From Mallotus nudiflorus (Eukaryota; Streptophyta; Magnoliopsida; Malpighiales; Euphorbiaceae): a stretch of 64,000 nucleotides of DNA. The DNA lies in NCBI GenBank assembly GCA_947683625.1, contig CANTUR010000668.1, positions 62,001-126,000 on the forward strand, read 5' to 3'. This document shows positions 11,752-25,000 of this stretch, one piece after another. The notes beneath the pieces are model-generated. The model had not been told where the DNA came from. It did not search any database and saw nothing but the letters and a program-made list of their open reading frames with translations. Made by a program: the position numbers and the translations under genes. Position 1 is the stretch's first letter. The number at the start of each line of letters is the position of its first letter.

Positions 11752-14700
11752 TGATGGTCAATTTCCGTAATTGTAAGGATCACTACAAGTAATAAAGTGA
11801 TGAGTGAGTATCATTCCCTAAGGGAGATTAATTCCTAGCATTAAGTGTGATTCTATCTCTTACAAGCTAATAAAATAGATAAATTTGAAACCATAAAATT
11901 AAATCAATAATAAAATAGAGCATAAATGTAAACAAATAAGATTATTAAAATTCAGGGATTAAAAACCAGACCTTGGATTCGTTCACTAAACGCTTGCTTG
12001 ATTTACATGACTTATCTAATTCAATTGAATAAATTCAGTCAAGGGTAGACTATTCATAAATACTCAAAGCTTCTTTTAATGTCATTCAAGCGTACCAAAG
12101 CAATCACAGCCTATTCTCATGGTTTAATGAAATACTTAGGTTCATTAAGTTCTTTAACAGCCTATTAATCCCCAAAGGACTTGTCTACTTTCCTAATCAA
12201 GGGTCCTAAGAATCTCAGGTTTAGGAGCTAACAAATCATGCAATTTTCATTGTTATAAATTCATCCACAGACATGCATTTTATCAGGCCTAAATTAAGCG
12301 CAAGATAAAATAAGCAAAACCTGAAAAATTGATTGAAAATAATCAACTGACTTAAATAAGATCCAAACAAGCAGTTATTCTAGCTACACGAACCCAAACT
12401 CTGCATGAGTTTAGTTATACATAATGTTAATAATCAAAAGCCAAGATAAATAATCAAAAGACAGGATAAATGAATGTAAAAAAATCCTGGAATTAATCTC
12501 TACTCCAAATTTTCTCTGTTCCACTGCCTCTCATTGCCTCCAACTATCACCCCTTTTCTCCCTGTCCAAGATCTCCCTAAAATTAGGGTTCTTTTTACTT
12601 TATATATATGACTTTTCCTTGCTCTTCTAAATTTGGCTCTAGAAAATGTGCAATCTTCCAATTCAGATAAGCTGACCGAATAGGAACATTTCTATCTCAG
12701 CACGCCTTCATACATGACTTGTGTTTCATACCGTGTTGAATAAAAAAAGGGACACAAGACGTGTAGGCAAAATATAGTTTGTGTGTTTGCTGCCTATCCA
12801 TCACACGCCCCTAGATATAAGGCGTGTGTAATATCTCGTGTTTTTAAATATTTTAATACTGCATCGGGATATGCAGTGTTAATAATTTTTGTATATATAT
12901 TATGATATTTTTACGAGTTGATATGTATTTAAAACCTATTTTAATTATTGTGTATTATTTAAAGTGCTTTACGTAAAATTTTCCCAGGACTTGCATTTTC
13001 GGGGAAATTTTCACGTAAATAATTTACTATTAATTATTTTAAATAGATTTACGGACTTACATGAGCTCATACATAGTTTTAAAATACTAAACACCGGGTA
13101 TATGTGTACTTATTTACCTAATTAGGGTTTAATTAATATTACCTTAATATTTTATTATTTATGTATTAATTTTATTGTTATTTAATTATTTTTATTTATT
13201 ACTAAATTTTAAAATATTAAATTATATGTGTGTGGTGTATATTTAATGTGTGTAATTTAATATTATTTTAATATATAGTTTAAAGTATATATATTTACAT
13301 ATATATAGTTAAAAATCAAATTTTTGGAAAATTACCGAACTGCCCCCGAGCATCTCCTTCTTCCCCGATTGCCTCCATTGCCGTTCCACCGCCTGTCACG
13401 TCGATTTCTTGCCGCTGGTGTGCCATCCGGCGTGCCACCACCTTCCTCAGCCTTCCTCGTCGCCTATTGTAGCCGTTTTCGACGTCTGGAGGTTGATTTT
13501 GGCCGGAGAAGCCGAATTCTTCTTCACCGTCGTTCACGATGATTCCGGCTACCATTTTCAACACCGCCGGTCTCTTTCTTCTCCTTGAGCTCCGGTGAGT
13601 GTGATTCCAAGCTTTGTTTCACTTAAAATGGTCTTGATTTGCTTAGGTTTCTAATTTTCGATTCAGCCATTTTAGGGTTTTTAATTTTTTTGAGCTTTGA
13701 ATTGATTGATTCATGAAAAAATCCTTCACAAATGTTGTTCCACTTAGCTTAATCTACACGTATAAATTTTTGTAGAATTTTTGGAGATTATTTTGATTTT
13801 TGGGTATTTTTAAATATTTTAATATTATTTTATAATTTTCGAAAATTAATTAATTAAATTATGAAATTGTGTTTTATGATAAATATAGGTGTTGAAATGA
13901 ATTATAGGAATTTATTTGGAATTTTTATGAATTTTTATGTATTTATTTTCAATTATTTAAGTTTATGTAATTTTGGGAAAATTAGGTTAATTATGTTTTT
14001 AATTGAAATTAATTGGTTAATTGAGTTTAAATATTGATATTATTGATAAATATGTTGAGAAAATTAATTTTGGATAATTATACTATTTTTGGTGAATTTT
14101 TGAAGTAATTTTAGTATATTTACATATATAGGGGTATTTTGGTAATTTTACACAAAATTGGCTAAAAATGTAATTTAATTGGTTTTAATAGTTAGTTAAG
14201 GTATAAAAATGATTTCTACAAATTATTTGGTATTTTAACTAATTAAAACTAATTTTCGTGAATTATTTTCAATTATATATATAATATACGATTTTACTAA
14301 TAAAATGAGTTTTTATCGATTTTTGCTGTGTTTTAAGGCTAATTATGTAATTTCTATTTATAAAATGAATTTCTATGATATAAGGGTATTTTTGATATTT
14401 TTATAATTATTCTGTGTTTGTGGACCCTGGTCGGTAGACTGTAGTTTGGAGTCCGACCGAGGGGTTGTGAATGGATTGTTGTACCTATTTTTTGAAGTGT
14501 ATTTCTTTGCAGGGTCGGCTCTACTCTTTGAGTAGAGAGATGTCCGTTTTACAGGGGAGGTTCTACTGAATTTTCGGTAGAATTCTCATAAAACGTGATG
14601 TCCGGTCGAACCCTATTCTGATTCTGTGTCTAATATTCTAGATCGAGTTTTCTAGGATTTTCTGTTAGGTTTATTCTGATGTCTATTATTTTATTGTTTG

Positions 14701-16419
14701 TTTAGTTGCGCCGAGACCGAGGCCTAGTGGACCAGGCCCGTCGGATCCATCTCGTGGAGCGCACTAAGCGTGAGTTACTATTTTATATATATGTGCTCTA
14801 GGGTGCATGATTTTAGAAATATATGTTTTATTTTGATTAATTATGCATAAATAATTCATTTGGTATTTAAGTTTATCTTTAATTTATATTTGGTATATTT
14901 TGGTATATCTTAAATTATATGCATGCTTTATTAAACATTTATATCTAAAATGTTTTTAAATATATATTTAGTTTATTTTACGATTATATTGGGTTAATTT
15001 GACGTATATATACTCGAAATATACCTGATTTATTTTTGGTATATTTCTAGTATATATATGATTTATGTTGCTATTTACTTCAAATTCATGCATCATTTAT
15101 TTGTGAATGAATGTTTTATATTTATTAATGAAGGATATCAATAGAACGTGCTACCTAGTGGGCAGCACTAGGACCGAGTACGTACCGGTACGCTTATAGC
15201 ATTTAGGCTATATTACTCACCAGTTTGAGGATATTGATTGGATTGATTATTTGATGTGTGAGATATGATTTGGGAGTGTGATTGCTGGAGCTCGGTTGAC
15301 CAAGTGTCTCGGGGCCAATCACACTGACAGTCAGACTGCTGGAGCTCGGTTGACTTAGTGTCTCGGGGCCAGTCTACTGTCCAAATGGAACAAGTGAATA
15401 TATTGGAATAAGTGAGCCTGTATGGCTAGAGTGTTGTCTAACACTGTTTTGAGGTTGCGATATTATAGGGTTCTATTTGATCCTTCATGAACTGTGATTT
15501 CCAATAAAAATATATAAAAATGATTTTATTGCATCTGTGTGTATTTGCCTGTATATATACATATTAGATATATACTGATGATTGTATGCATTGTCATTTA
15601 GTATGCATGTATATATACTATAGTAATTCACTCAGTGAGGTTTGACTCCCTTCTGTTGACTAATTTTTCAAGAGAGTCATCATCTTCAGACCTCAGTAGC
15701 AGGCCTGTACGCCGGATTTCTTCCGCCCCGGCTTCTTTATGTAAACTGCTCACTTGAGTTTTATTTTATCTAGACACTGCAGTAGTCATTAAATTTTTAA
15801 AGAGATGTTGTATTATATTTGAACTGGATTTGTCTTAAAAGATTTTATATATATATGAGATGAGTATTTAATTTAAATCCAGTTGATGGAAATGTTATTA
15901 TGATATTTATTATTTTTATTTCCACTGCATTATATATTGTTATTACTATTGCATGTTTTATTTTATTTTTAGGCTTGCTACGGGTTCCAGATTCGAAAGA
16001 ATTCCCATTCCCTAGCGCCGATCATAGCCCCTATTTTGGGTCGTGACAGCATGCTTCACCCCTTGTTAATGGTTCAAACGCTTCTCCGCACACAGCTCCT
16101 AAGCACAAGGAGAGCTATGCCTTCTTCTCATGGGGAGTGTTAAAGAAGCAAACTGGGTTTTCTAATGCGTGGGCTGCGTGGGCTTCAAGAGCCATAACTT
16201 GCAGTAAGATCCAAACTTGATCTGTAGGCTTCAAACTTGTTATTCATGAACAAACTCAGCATTCTATCCTAATTTTTATAATATTAATGCAAAATATATT
16301 AATTTAAAACATAACTCAATATTAAAACAAAATGAGTTATAACTTATTGTAATTAATTCAAAACAATAAAAATTATAACAAAAATAGTTATAAAATGTAG
16401 ATATAACTATGACACATCA
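11752..16419 (-). repeat. 5' LTR of Athila-like element, split by a solo LTR
   Basis: The two LTR parts, 11752-12826 and 16054-16419, together make about 1.44 kb and align with 1-1476. Boundaries are TGATGG at the left and CACATCA at the right, i.e. TG...CA on the minus strand. The interruption is the 3.2 kb LTR at 12827-16048. Base differences between the two Athila LTRs are scattered, which points to an old insertion. Confidence 0.87.
12827..16048 (+). repeat. Solo LTR, large-LTR Ty3/gypsy family
   Basis: This 3222-base copy runs from TGTAATATCTCG to GGGTCGTGACA with no internal region. The flanks are GCGTG (12822-12826) and GCATG (16049-16053). The uninterrupted Athila LTR at 1076-1082 reads GCGTG once at this site, so the pair is a 5 bp target duplication with one CpG transition. 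Landmarks: GC block 13340-13600 ending CCGGTGAGTGTG; hairpins 14519-14594; CGTACCGGTACG palindrome near 15181-15192; double stem-loop 15275-15379. Confidence 0.93.
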
Positions 16420-16615
16420 AAAAAATTTAAAAAAATTCAAAAAAAAGCCAAAAGAATTTTAAATTTTTTTCTAAAAATTATTATACAGGCTAAAAAATTT
16501 TTAAAACTTTATAATTACCTGATATATTTTTAAAATTTTTTTTATCAATTTTATTTATTAGTCTAAATAATTTTTCATTTATTAATCATTAAAATTAAAA
16601 ATTTACTTGACTTAT
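16420..16615. other. AT-rich spacer
   Basis: A short stretch of A- and T-runs lies between the right edge of the Athila element and the next LTR. No coding or repeat signature is visible. It may be original host DNA next to the Athila insertion. Confidence 0.5.
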
Positions 16616-19600
16616 TGTCATGACCCAAAACAGGAGCCATGATCGGCGCTAGGGAACGGGAATTCTTTCAAATCCGAAACCCGTAGCAAGCCTAAAATAA
16701 AATAAAACATGCAATAATAATAATAACAACACAATTAAGTAAATATTATGCAACGAAATAAAATCATAAATATCAAAATAATATTTCCACCAAATGAGAT
16801 TAAATCAAATCCTCATCTCATATATAAAAATAAACTTTTAATACAAATTCAGTTCAAATATTTAAAATATACATTTCACACAAATATAATGCATAAACCC
16901 ACAACTGTTTACAACTACTGCAGTGTCTAGATTAATAAAAATAAAAATCAAGGGAGCAGTTTACATAATAAAGCTAGGGCGGAAGCAATCCGGCGTACAG
17001 GCCTGCTACTGAGGTCTGAAGACAATGGCTCTCCTGAAAAATAGTCAACGGAGGGGAGTCAGACCTCACTAAGTGAATTACTATAATATATATACATGCA
17101 TGCTAGATGCCAATGCACACAGTCAAAAGTATATATAATATGTATGTATACAAGCAAATACACACAGATGCAATAAAAATTATTTTTTATATTTTTATTG
17201 AAAATCACAGTTTATGAAAGATCGAATAGAACCCTAGAAAATTGCAACCTCAAAACAGTGTTAAACAAAACTCTAGCCATACAGGCTCACTTATTCCAAG
17301 TATAATCACTTGATCCATTTGGACAGTAGACTATCCCCGAGACACTAAGTCAACCAAGCTCCAGCAGTCTGACTGTCAGTGTGATTGGCCCCGAGACACT
17401 TGGTCAACCGAGCTCTAGCAATCATACTCCCAAATCACATCTCACACATCAAATAATCATATCCAATCATAATCCTCAATTAAGTTAGTAATATAGCCTA
17501 AATGTTGTCGGCGTACCAGTACGTACTCGATCCTAGTGCTGCCCACTAGGTAGCACGTTCTATTGATATCCTTCATTATAAATATAAAACATACATTCAT
17601 AAAATAAATGATGCATGAATTTAAATAAAATAATAACATAAACCATATATATACTAGAAATATACCAAAAGTAAATTAGGTATATTTCGAGTATATATAC
17701 TTCAAATAAATCCAATATATTTGCAAAATAAACTAGAAATTTATTTAAAAACATTTTAAGTATAAATGTTAAATAAAACATGAATATAATTCAAAATATA
17801 TCAAAAATATACCAAAAATAAACCTAAGTACTAATTAGATCATTTATGCATATTTAATCAAAATAACACATATATTTCTAAAACATGCATCCTAAAGCAT
17901 ATATATATAAAATAGTAACTCACAATTAGTGCGCTCCTCGAGATGGGTCCAACGGACCTGGCCCACTAGGCTTCGGTCTCGGTGCAACTAAACAAATAAA
18001 CGACCACATAATATCAAAATACATCTATAGAAGTTCTAAAGACTCGATCTAGAATCTTAGACATAGAATTAAATCAGAATTCGACCGGACATCATGTTTT
18101 ATGAGAATTCTACCGAAAATTCGGCAGAACCTCCCCTGTAAAACGGACATCTCTCTACTCAAAGAGTAGAGCCGGCCCTGCAAAGAAACACACTTCAAAA
18201 ATAATCACAAAATTACAACCATAATTCCTCAATCGAACTTCAAACTACAAATCACCGACCGAGGTCCACAATTCACAGAATATTTAAAAAATACCGAAAA
18301 TACCCTTATATACCAAAAATACATTTTATAAGTATAAATTACGTAATTAACCCTAAAACATAGTAAAAACCTATAAAAACTCATTTTATTAGAAAAATCG
18401 TATATTATACATATAATTGAAAATAATTTACGAAAAATAGTTTTAATTAGTTAAAAATACTAAATAATTTTTAGAAATCATTTTTATGCCCTAAATAACT
18501 ATCAAAACCAATTTAATTACATTTTTAGCCAATTTAGGGTAAAATTACCAAAATACCCCTATATATATAAATATACTAAAATTAATCCAAAAATTCACCA
18601 AAAATAATATAATTGCCAAAAATTAATTATCTCAACATATATATGAATAATATCAATAAATATACTAAATTAACCAATTAATTTCAATTAAACACACAAT
18701 TATCCCTATTTTCTCAAAATTACATAAACTTAATAAATTCAAAATAAATACATAAAAATTAAAAAAAAATCCAAATAAATTTCTATAATTCATTTCAACA
18801 CCTATATTTATCATAAAACACAATTTCATAATTAATTTAATTAATTTTCGAAAATTAGAAAATAATAATAAAATATTCAAAAATACCCAAAAATCAAAAT
18901 AATTTCCAAAAATTCTAAAAAAATTCACACATGAATATTAAGCTAATAGGAACAAATTTTGTGAAGGGATTTTTCATGAATCAATCAAATTGAAGCTCAA
19001 AAAATTCAAGAACCCTAATAGGCTGAAATTTCAAAATCAAAACCTAGGCAAATCTAGACCATTTCAAGTGAAACAAAGCTTTGAATCACACTCACCAGAG
19101 CTCAAGGAGAAGATAGAGACCAGCGGTGTCAAAAATGGTGGCTATAATCGGCTTGATCGATGGTGAGAAGAGTTTCGGCTTTCCCAGCTAAAACGAGCTT
19201 CCCAACGTCGAAAACAGTTGCAACAGGTGGCGAGGAAGGCTGAGGAAGAAGGTGGCACACTGGGAGTACACCGACAGCAAGAGAACGGTATGACGGACGG
19301 TGGAACGGCGATGGGAGGTGATCGGAAAGAAGGAGAGGAAATCAGGGGCAAAATGGTAATTTGGCAAAGTTTTGATTTTTTGACAATATATTATGTATAT
19401 ATGTATATATATATACCCACACTATATATTAAAATAATATAAACTTTCACACACATAATTTAATATATTAAATAATTTATACACTAAAAAAAATTAAATA
19501 ATATTAAAACTAAATAATAAATAATAAAAATTAGGGTAATTAATTAAACCCTAGTTAAATTTTAAAATATATACACATATATACCCTTTATTTTAGTACT

Positions 19601-19855
19601 TCAAAAATATATATGAGTTCATGCAAATTCATAAAATTGTTTAAAATAATTAATATTACATTATTTACGTATTAATTTTTCCAAAAATAAAATTTTCGGA
19701 AAAATTTTACGTAAAGCACTTAAAATAACATACAATAATTAAAATAAGCTTTAAATAAATATCAACTCGTAAAAATATCATAATTATATACAAAAATTAT
19801 TAACACTACATATCCTGATGCAGTATTAAAATATTTAAAAACACGGGATATTACA
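16616..19855 (-). repeat. Solo LTR, large-LTR family, minus strand
   Basis: It starts TGTCATGACCC and ends GATATTACA, the inverse of the plus-strand copies, over 3240 bases. Landmarks in inverse order are the double stem-loop (about 17330-17440), the hairpins (18095-18175) and the GC block (19090-19350). The flanking pentamers CTTAT and TAAAA do not match, so no target duplication is visible. It may have been formed by recombination with another copy or have eroded edges. Confidence 0.88.
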
Positions 19856-20217
19856 TAAAACGTAATTGTAAAAAATTTTAAAAATAAGATTCAATATGAT
19901 TTAATTTTAAAAGAAAAAAAAAACTCTATTAAGATTTCCAATTTGACCCCATGGGTAGGGGTGAGCAATATTCAGCCGAACTCAAGATTCCAACTTGATT
20001 TTTTGCTTTAGTTTGGCTACCAATGTAGTGAATAAGTCGGTTCGGGTGGGTTAATTCAAAAATTGGATGACAAGTCAGGAGAAGCATTTAATCTTTCAGC
20101 TCGTACAAATTTTTGATTTTTAATAATACAACTAAACAACGCCATTTAGTATTAATAGGGTTATATATATTGACAAAATCCTAATTTTCATTTCACTTCT
20201 CTTCCTACAGGCCGCCT

Positions 20218-20300
20218 CTACTCTCTCTAACTCTAAAATGTTATGTCCTCTCTCTACTCTCTCTAACTCTAAAATGTTATGTCCTCTCTCTACTCCTCCC
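20218..20300 (+). repeat. 36 bp tandem repeat in hAT 5' region
   Basis: A pyrimidine-rich unit ending in AACTCTAAAATGTTATGTCC occurs twice with a 36-base period, plus a partial third copy. It lies in the hAT 5' non-coding region, upstream of the transposase. A further duplication of about 85 bases (20688-20835, two copies of TTTATTTGATAAATGG with downstream sequence) follows. Subterminal repeats are common in hAT elements and can bind transposase. That role is inference. Confidence 0.7.
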
Positions 20301-21854
20301 TTAATCTTGTCTAAACCTAACCCTAACTCTCTATCTTTTTGTATACTCTCTCAACCTTTAGTTCTTCAATCTAATATAAACCAACCCTTTTAACCTTTAA
20401 TCTTCTTCCAATAATCTTTTGTTCTCTCAAAATCGGTTTTAATCTCTCTCTTTTTTCTTGATTCGCTATGATATTAAGCAATTCGTCATACTGAAATATG
20501 ATGTGTTATTCAGTGGTAATAGCAGTGATAATATATATTTGATTGTTAATGGATTTTGCAATATTTAAATATTTTGTGAGTTTTTTCTAACACTGTGTTT
20601 TTTTTAAATATAGAATGTATAATTTTTTCAAAAATAGTCTATGTTGTTTTGATTTCTTATTGATGTTAATGTGTCTAAGATATTTTTTTATTTGATAAAT
20701 GGTCTACATGTAAAGATCTATATGATCTATTTTATAGATCTGTGTTAGAAAATACGTTTTTTGAAATTTTGGTTTATTTGATAAATGGTTTGCATGTAAA
20801 GATCTATATGATCTGTTTTATAGATCTATGTCATCCTCAATATTTTTTAATGAATTTTTTTTATAAGGAAAGATTTTTATGCGTGATCTTTTTAAATTAG
20901 TGATTATGAAAAGTTTGTTAATAAATCTATAATTATTTTTTGTTCTGAAATGATTATTGTGTATTTATGTTTGCTCTCATTTTGTACTAAGTTTAGCTAT
21001 AAAGTTTGTTAATAGATCTAAATTTTTTCCATGATATGTAAATATTTTCTATAAAAACTTTTTAGATCTGTACTAATGAAATAATTCTTTTTAGATCTGT
21101 AAATTTGTTTATGTAAATACTATATTTTTTAAATCATTCGGCTTTATCAAATGATTATATTTTTTGTTTTTCTCCTCATCTGTTTAGTTCTTTAATTTGT
21201 GTTTATATTTTATGAACACAGTGTTCATCTGTGTTACATAAATGATAAATGTTACATGTCATATGAATTTTTTTATGTTTGTGATTTTTTTTTATTGTGT
21301 TATATAATTGTAATAACTCTGGTTTTTAAATTATTTTATTAAATAATGAGATATGCAGTGTTAATAAAAATTTAATAATTATATTTAATTATTTTACTAT
21401 TTTGTGATTAATAATAATTATTTTATGTTTAATTGAATTTTCTACGCAAATATATTATTTTGAACGTTTAAATTTCATTGTGTATATTTATTATTTTCAA
21501 ATATTATTATTTTAATAACATTTATTTAGTGCATGACTACTTTAATATTATTTTTAAGTACTAATATTATTTTCTTAATTGATGTGATTTTGAGTATTAT
21601 TAATATTTTGAGTACATCATTGTTATTTTATTTTTTTATTGATTTACATTATTACATTATTAAATTATTTCATAAATATTATTTGTTTAATAATAAATGT
21701 GTTGTGTGTTATTATTATTGTGATTATTATTTTCATTATTATTATCAATAGTATTATTTTTATTGTTTAATATTATTATTCATATTATCCAATTATTTTA
21801 TTAATAGTATTAATTTTAATTGTTGTTAATTTAATATTGTATATATTATTGTAC

Positions 21855-21886
<32 letters not shown>

Positions 21887-22029
21887 TTGGATTAAAATAA
21901 GTGGTGGAGATTTATTTAGACTAAAGTTAAATTATATTATAACACATATATATGTATATTTAAATGAGTGGGATATTTTTTATTTTTGAGTGGTGGAGAT
22001 TGAATAATATAAAGAATTAATTTTATAAT

Positions 22030-25000
22030 TGTAATACCCTATATTTTTATTTAAATCAAGTAATTTCCAAACTGTGTTATTAATAATTGATTTTGAATTA
22101 TACTATACAAATGTTAATATTATTTTTAGGGTTATTAATTTATGAAATGATTATATGTAAGTATTATTTATTTATTGTCTAAAAATTTCATTGTTTATTA
22201 TTACTATTATTATTATTATTACTAATCTAAACTATATTAACTTTATGGTTAATTTATGTGCTATTTAGTACATGCATATATATATATATGTATTGGACCA
22301 AAAAAAAAAAGCAAGAAACAAAACAGAGAAGAAAGAAAAAGAAAAACCCAAAGATCACCCGAAAACCTCAGCCCCTCCTCCCTGTTCATCACCGTCACTG
22401 TCACTTCACCTCTCCCTCCGGCGCGTTTTCAACTCCTGGAGCTGCCATTACCGTCGCCAACTTCTTCTTTCCCCCTGCTTTCTTCCATTTCCGGCACCCT
22501 GTCTCCCTTCACTCTAAGTCGAAGCTTTCTCGTTACTGTTGGAGTTGGATCCGGAACCACCAAATCTTCCCCAGCTTCCTTCATCCTCTCAGGCGTCTGT
22601 CCAAGCCAGGAACCCTCGCTGCAACTCACCTCCGGCGTCGGAATTGGAGGTTGAAGGTGAGTTGCTCTTGGTTGTTTTTAGGTTGTTCTTAGGTCATTTT
22701 CTGGTTGTTGATTGAAATTGGGTGTTGATTTTAGGTTATTCTTAGGTATATGTTGAGTTATGCTACTTAGTTACTCAAATTCAAATTTTTTTTTAGCATT
22801 TTTCTGAATTTCCCTTAATTTACAGAATTTTTGTAAATTTTATTTAATTTTTTTAGTTGAATTTATTAGATTTTTTTTTCCTTGGGTTAATTAGTGAATT
22901 TATAGTAATTAAGATTATATTTTGTAAGGTTTTGGGTTGATTTTAAGGTTTTAGGAATTTTGGTGTTAATTAGAAGTTTATATAAATTTTAGGTATTTAC
23001 TTAATATTTTTATTAATTTCGAAAATTGTTGTGAAAAATTATAAAATTTTGATAATTGAGGTTATTACTAAATGTTATTAATTTTAGACTCAAATTATAA
23101 TTTTTGTGATTTTTATACTATTTTTATAAATATTTTTGAGTTTATGTCAAATGTGATTATTAAGTTAAATTATATTTTTAGAAGAACTTATTGGTTGATT
23201 TTATGTTTTAATTATATTAGGAAGATTAATTTTGAGAAAAATAATTTTTTGGGATGATTAAATAATTTTAAGGAATTTTTTTAGTACTAATAATACATTA
23301 TGTAATTTATGTATTTAGGGTTGAAAATGTAATTTTACGCTTATTATAGTTAAATATATATTTTAGTTAGTTTTATTAATATTTAAGAGGGTTAGAGAAT
23401 TTTTTTTTTATATTAATTGATATTTTTACTTAAGTAGTGTTAATTTTAAATATTAATTTCAAATATTATATATATGCATTTATAATACATTATTTTGGTA
23501 ATAAAAGATGAATATAAGGTTGTATTTAGTATATTTGATGTAATGGATTTAATTTAGGTCATAATTAAATTTTGATAATGAAACGCAAATGGAGTTGTTT
23601 AATTTTTAATTGAGATTTTATATTTTTAGTATATATGTATGTGTAATATGTATTTTGGAAAATAAATGATATTAATTCTTGATGTTTTGTTGAGTTGTGA
23701 TCTCGGTCGGGGCTAAGTGTAGTTTTGGGAGCCCGACTCGAGTGTGTATGTCTGTTGTTATTAGAAGTACATTTTCTATGCAGGTTTGGCTCTACCTTTG
23801 GTAGAGAGATGTCCGTTTTACAGAGGAGACTCTGCCAAAATTTTGATAGATTTTCTCGTAAAGCGTGATATTCGTTATGAATTTCTACCGTTAATTAGGC
23901 GTTTTCTTGTCTATCTGTCACGACCCAAAATAGGGGCCATGACCTGCGTTAGGGAACGGGAATTCTTTCGAATTCAGAACCCATAGCAAGCCTAAAAATA
24001 AAATAAAACATGTAATAGTAATAGTAACAACTCAATTAAAATTAAAATATTATGCAGCGGAATAAAATCATAAATATCAAAATAATATTATCACCAAACG
24101 AAATTAAATCAAATCCTCATCCCATATATATAAATAAACTCTTTTAATACAAGTTCAGTTCAAATTCTTAAAATACATAACTCATACAAATATAATACAC
24201 TATCTTTTAACAATTTTACAACTACTGCAGTGTCTAGAATATAAAATAAAACTCAAGTGAGCAGTTTACATAAATAAGCCGGGGTGGAAGAAATTCGGCG
24301 TAGAAGCTTGCTACTGAGGTCTAAAAATGATGACTCTCCTGAAAAATAGTCAACAGAGGGCAGTCAGACCTCACTGAGTGAATTACTATAATATATATAC
24401 ATGCATAGTAAATGCCAATGCACACAGTCAATAGTATATATAATATGTATGTATACAAGCAAATACACACAGATGCACAAAATCATATTTATTTATATTT
24501 TTGTTGAAAATCATAGTTTATGAAGGATCAAATAGAACCCTAGAAAATCGTAACCTCAAACAGTGTTAGACAACACTCTAGCCATACAGGCTCACCTATT
24601 CTAATATATTCACTTATTCCATTTGGACAATAGACTAGCCCCGAGACACTAAGTCAACCGAGCTCCAGCAGTCTGACTGTCAGTGTGATTGGCCCCAAGA
24701 CACTAGGTCGATCGAGCTCCAGCAATCACACTCCCAAATCACATCACACATCAAATAAATCAATCCATCCAATCAATATTCACAAATAGGTTAGTAATAT
24801 AGCCTAAATGTTATCGGCGTACCGGTACATACTCGGTCCTAGTGCTACCCACTAGGTAGCACGTTCTATTGATATCCTTCATTTTAAATATAAAACACAC
24901 ATTCATAAAAATAAATGATGCATGAATTTAAATAAAATAGCCACATAAACCATATATATACTAGAAATATACCAAAAGTAAATCAGGTATATTTTGAGTA

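Noticed and set aside
22256..22692. ORFs of 132 and 144 codons
   Set aside because: They lie in the GC-rich leader block of a diverged LTR, overlap in several frames and show no domain; the other LTR copies do not keep the frame.
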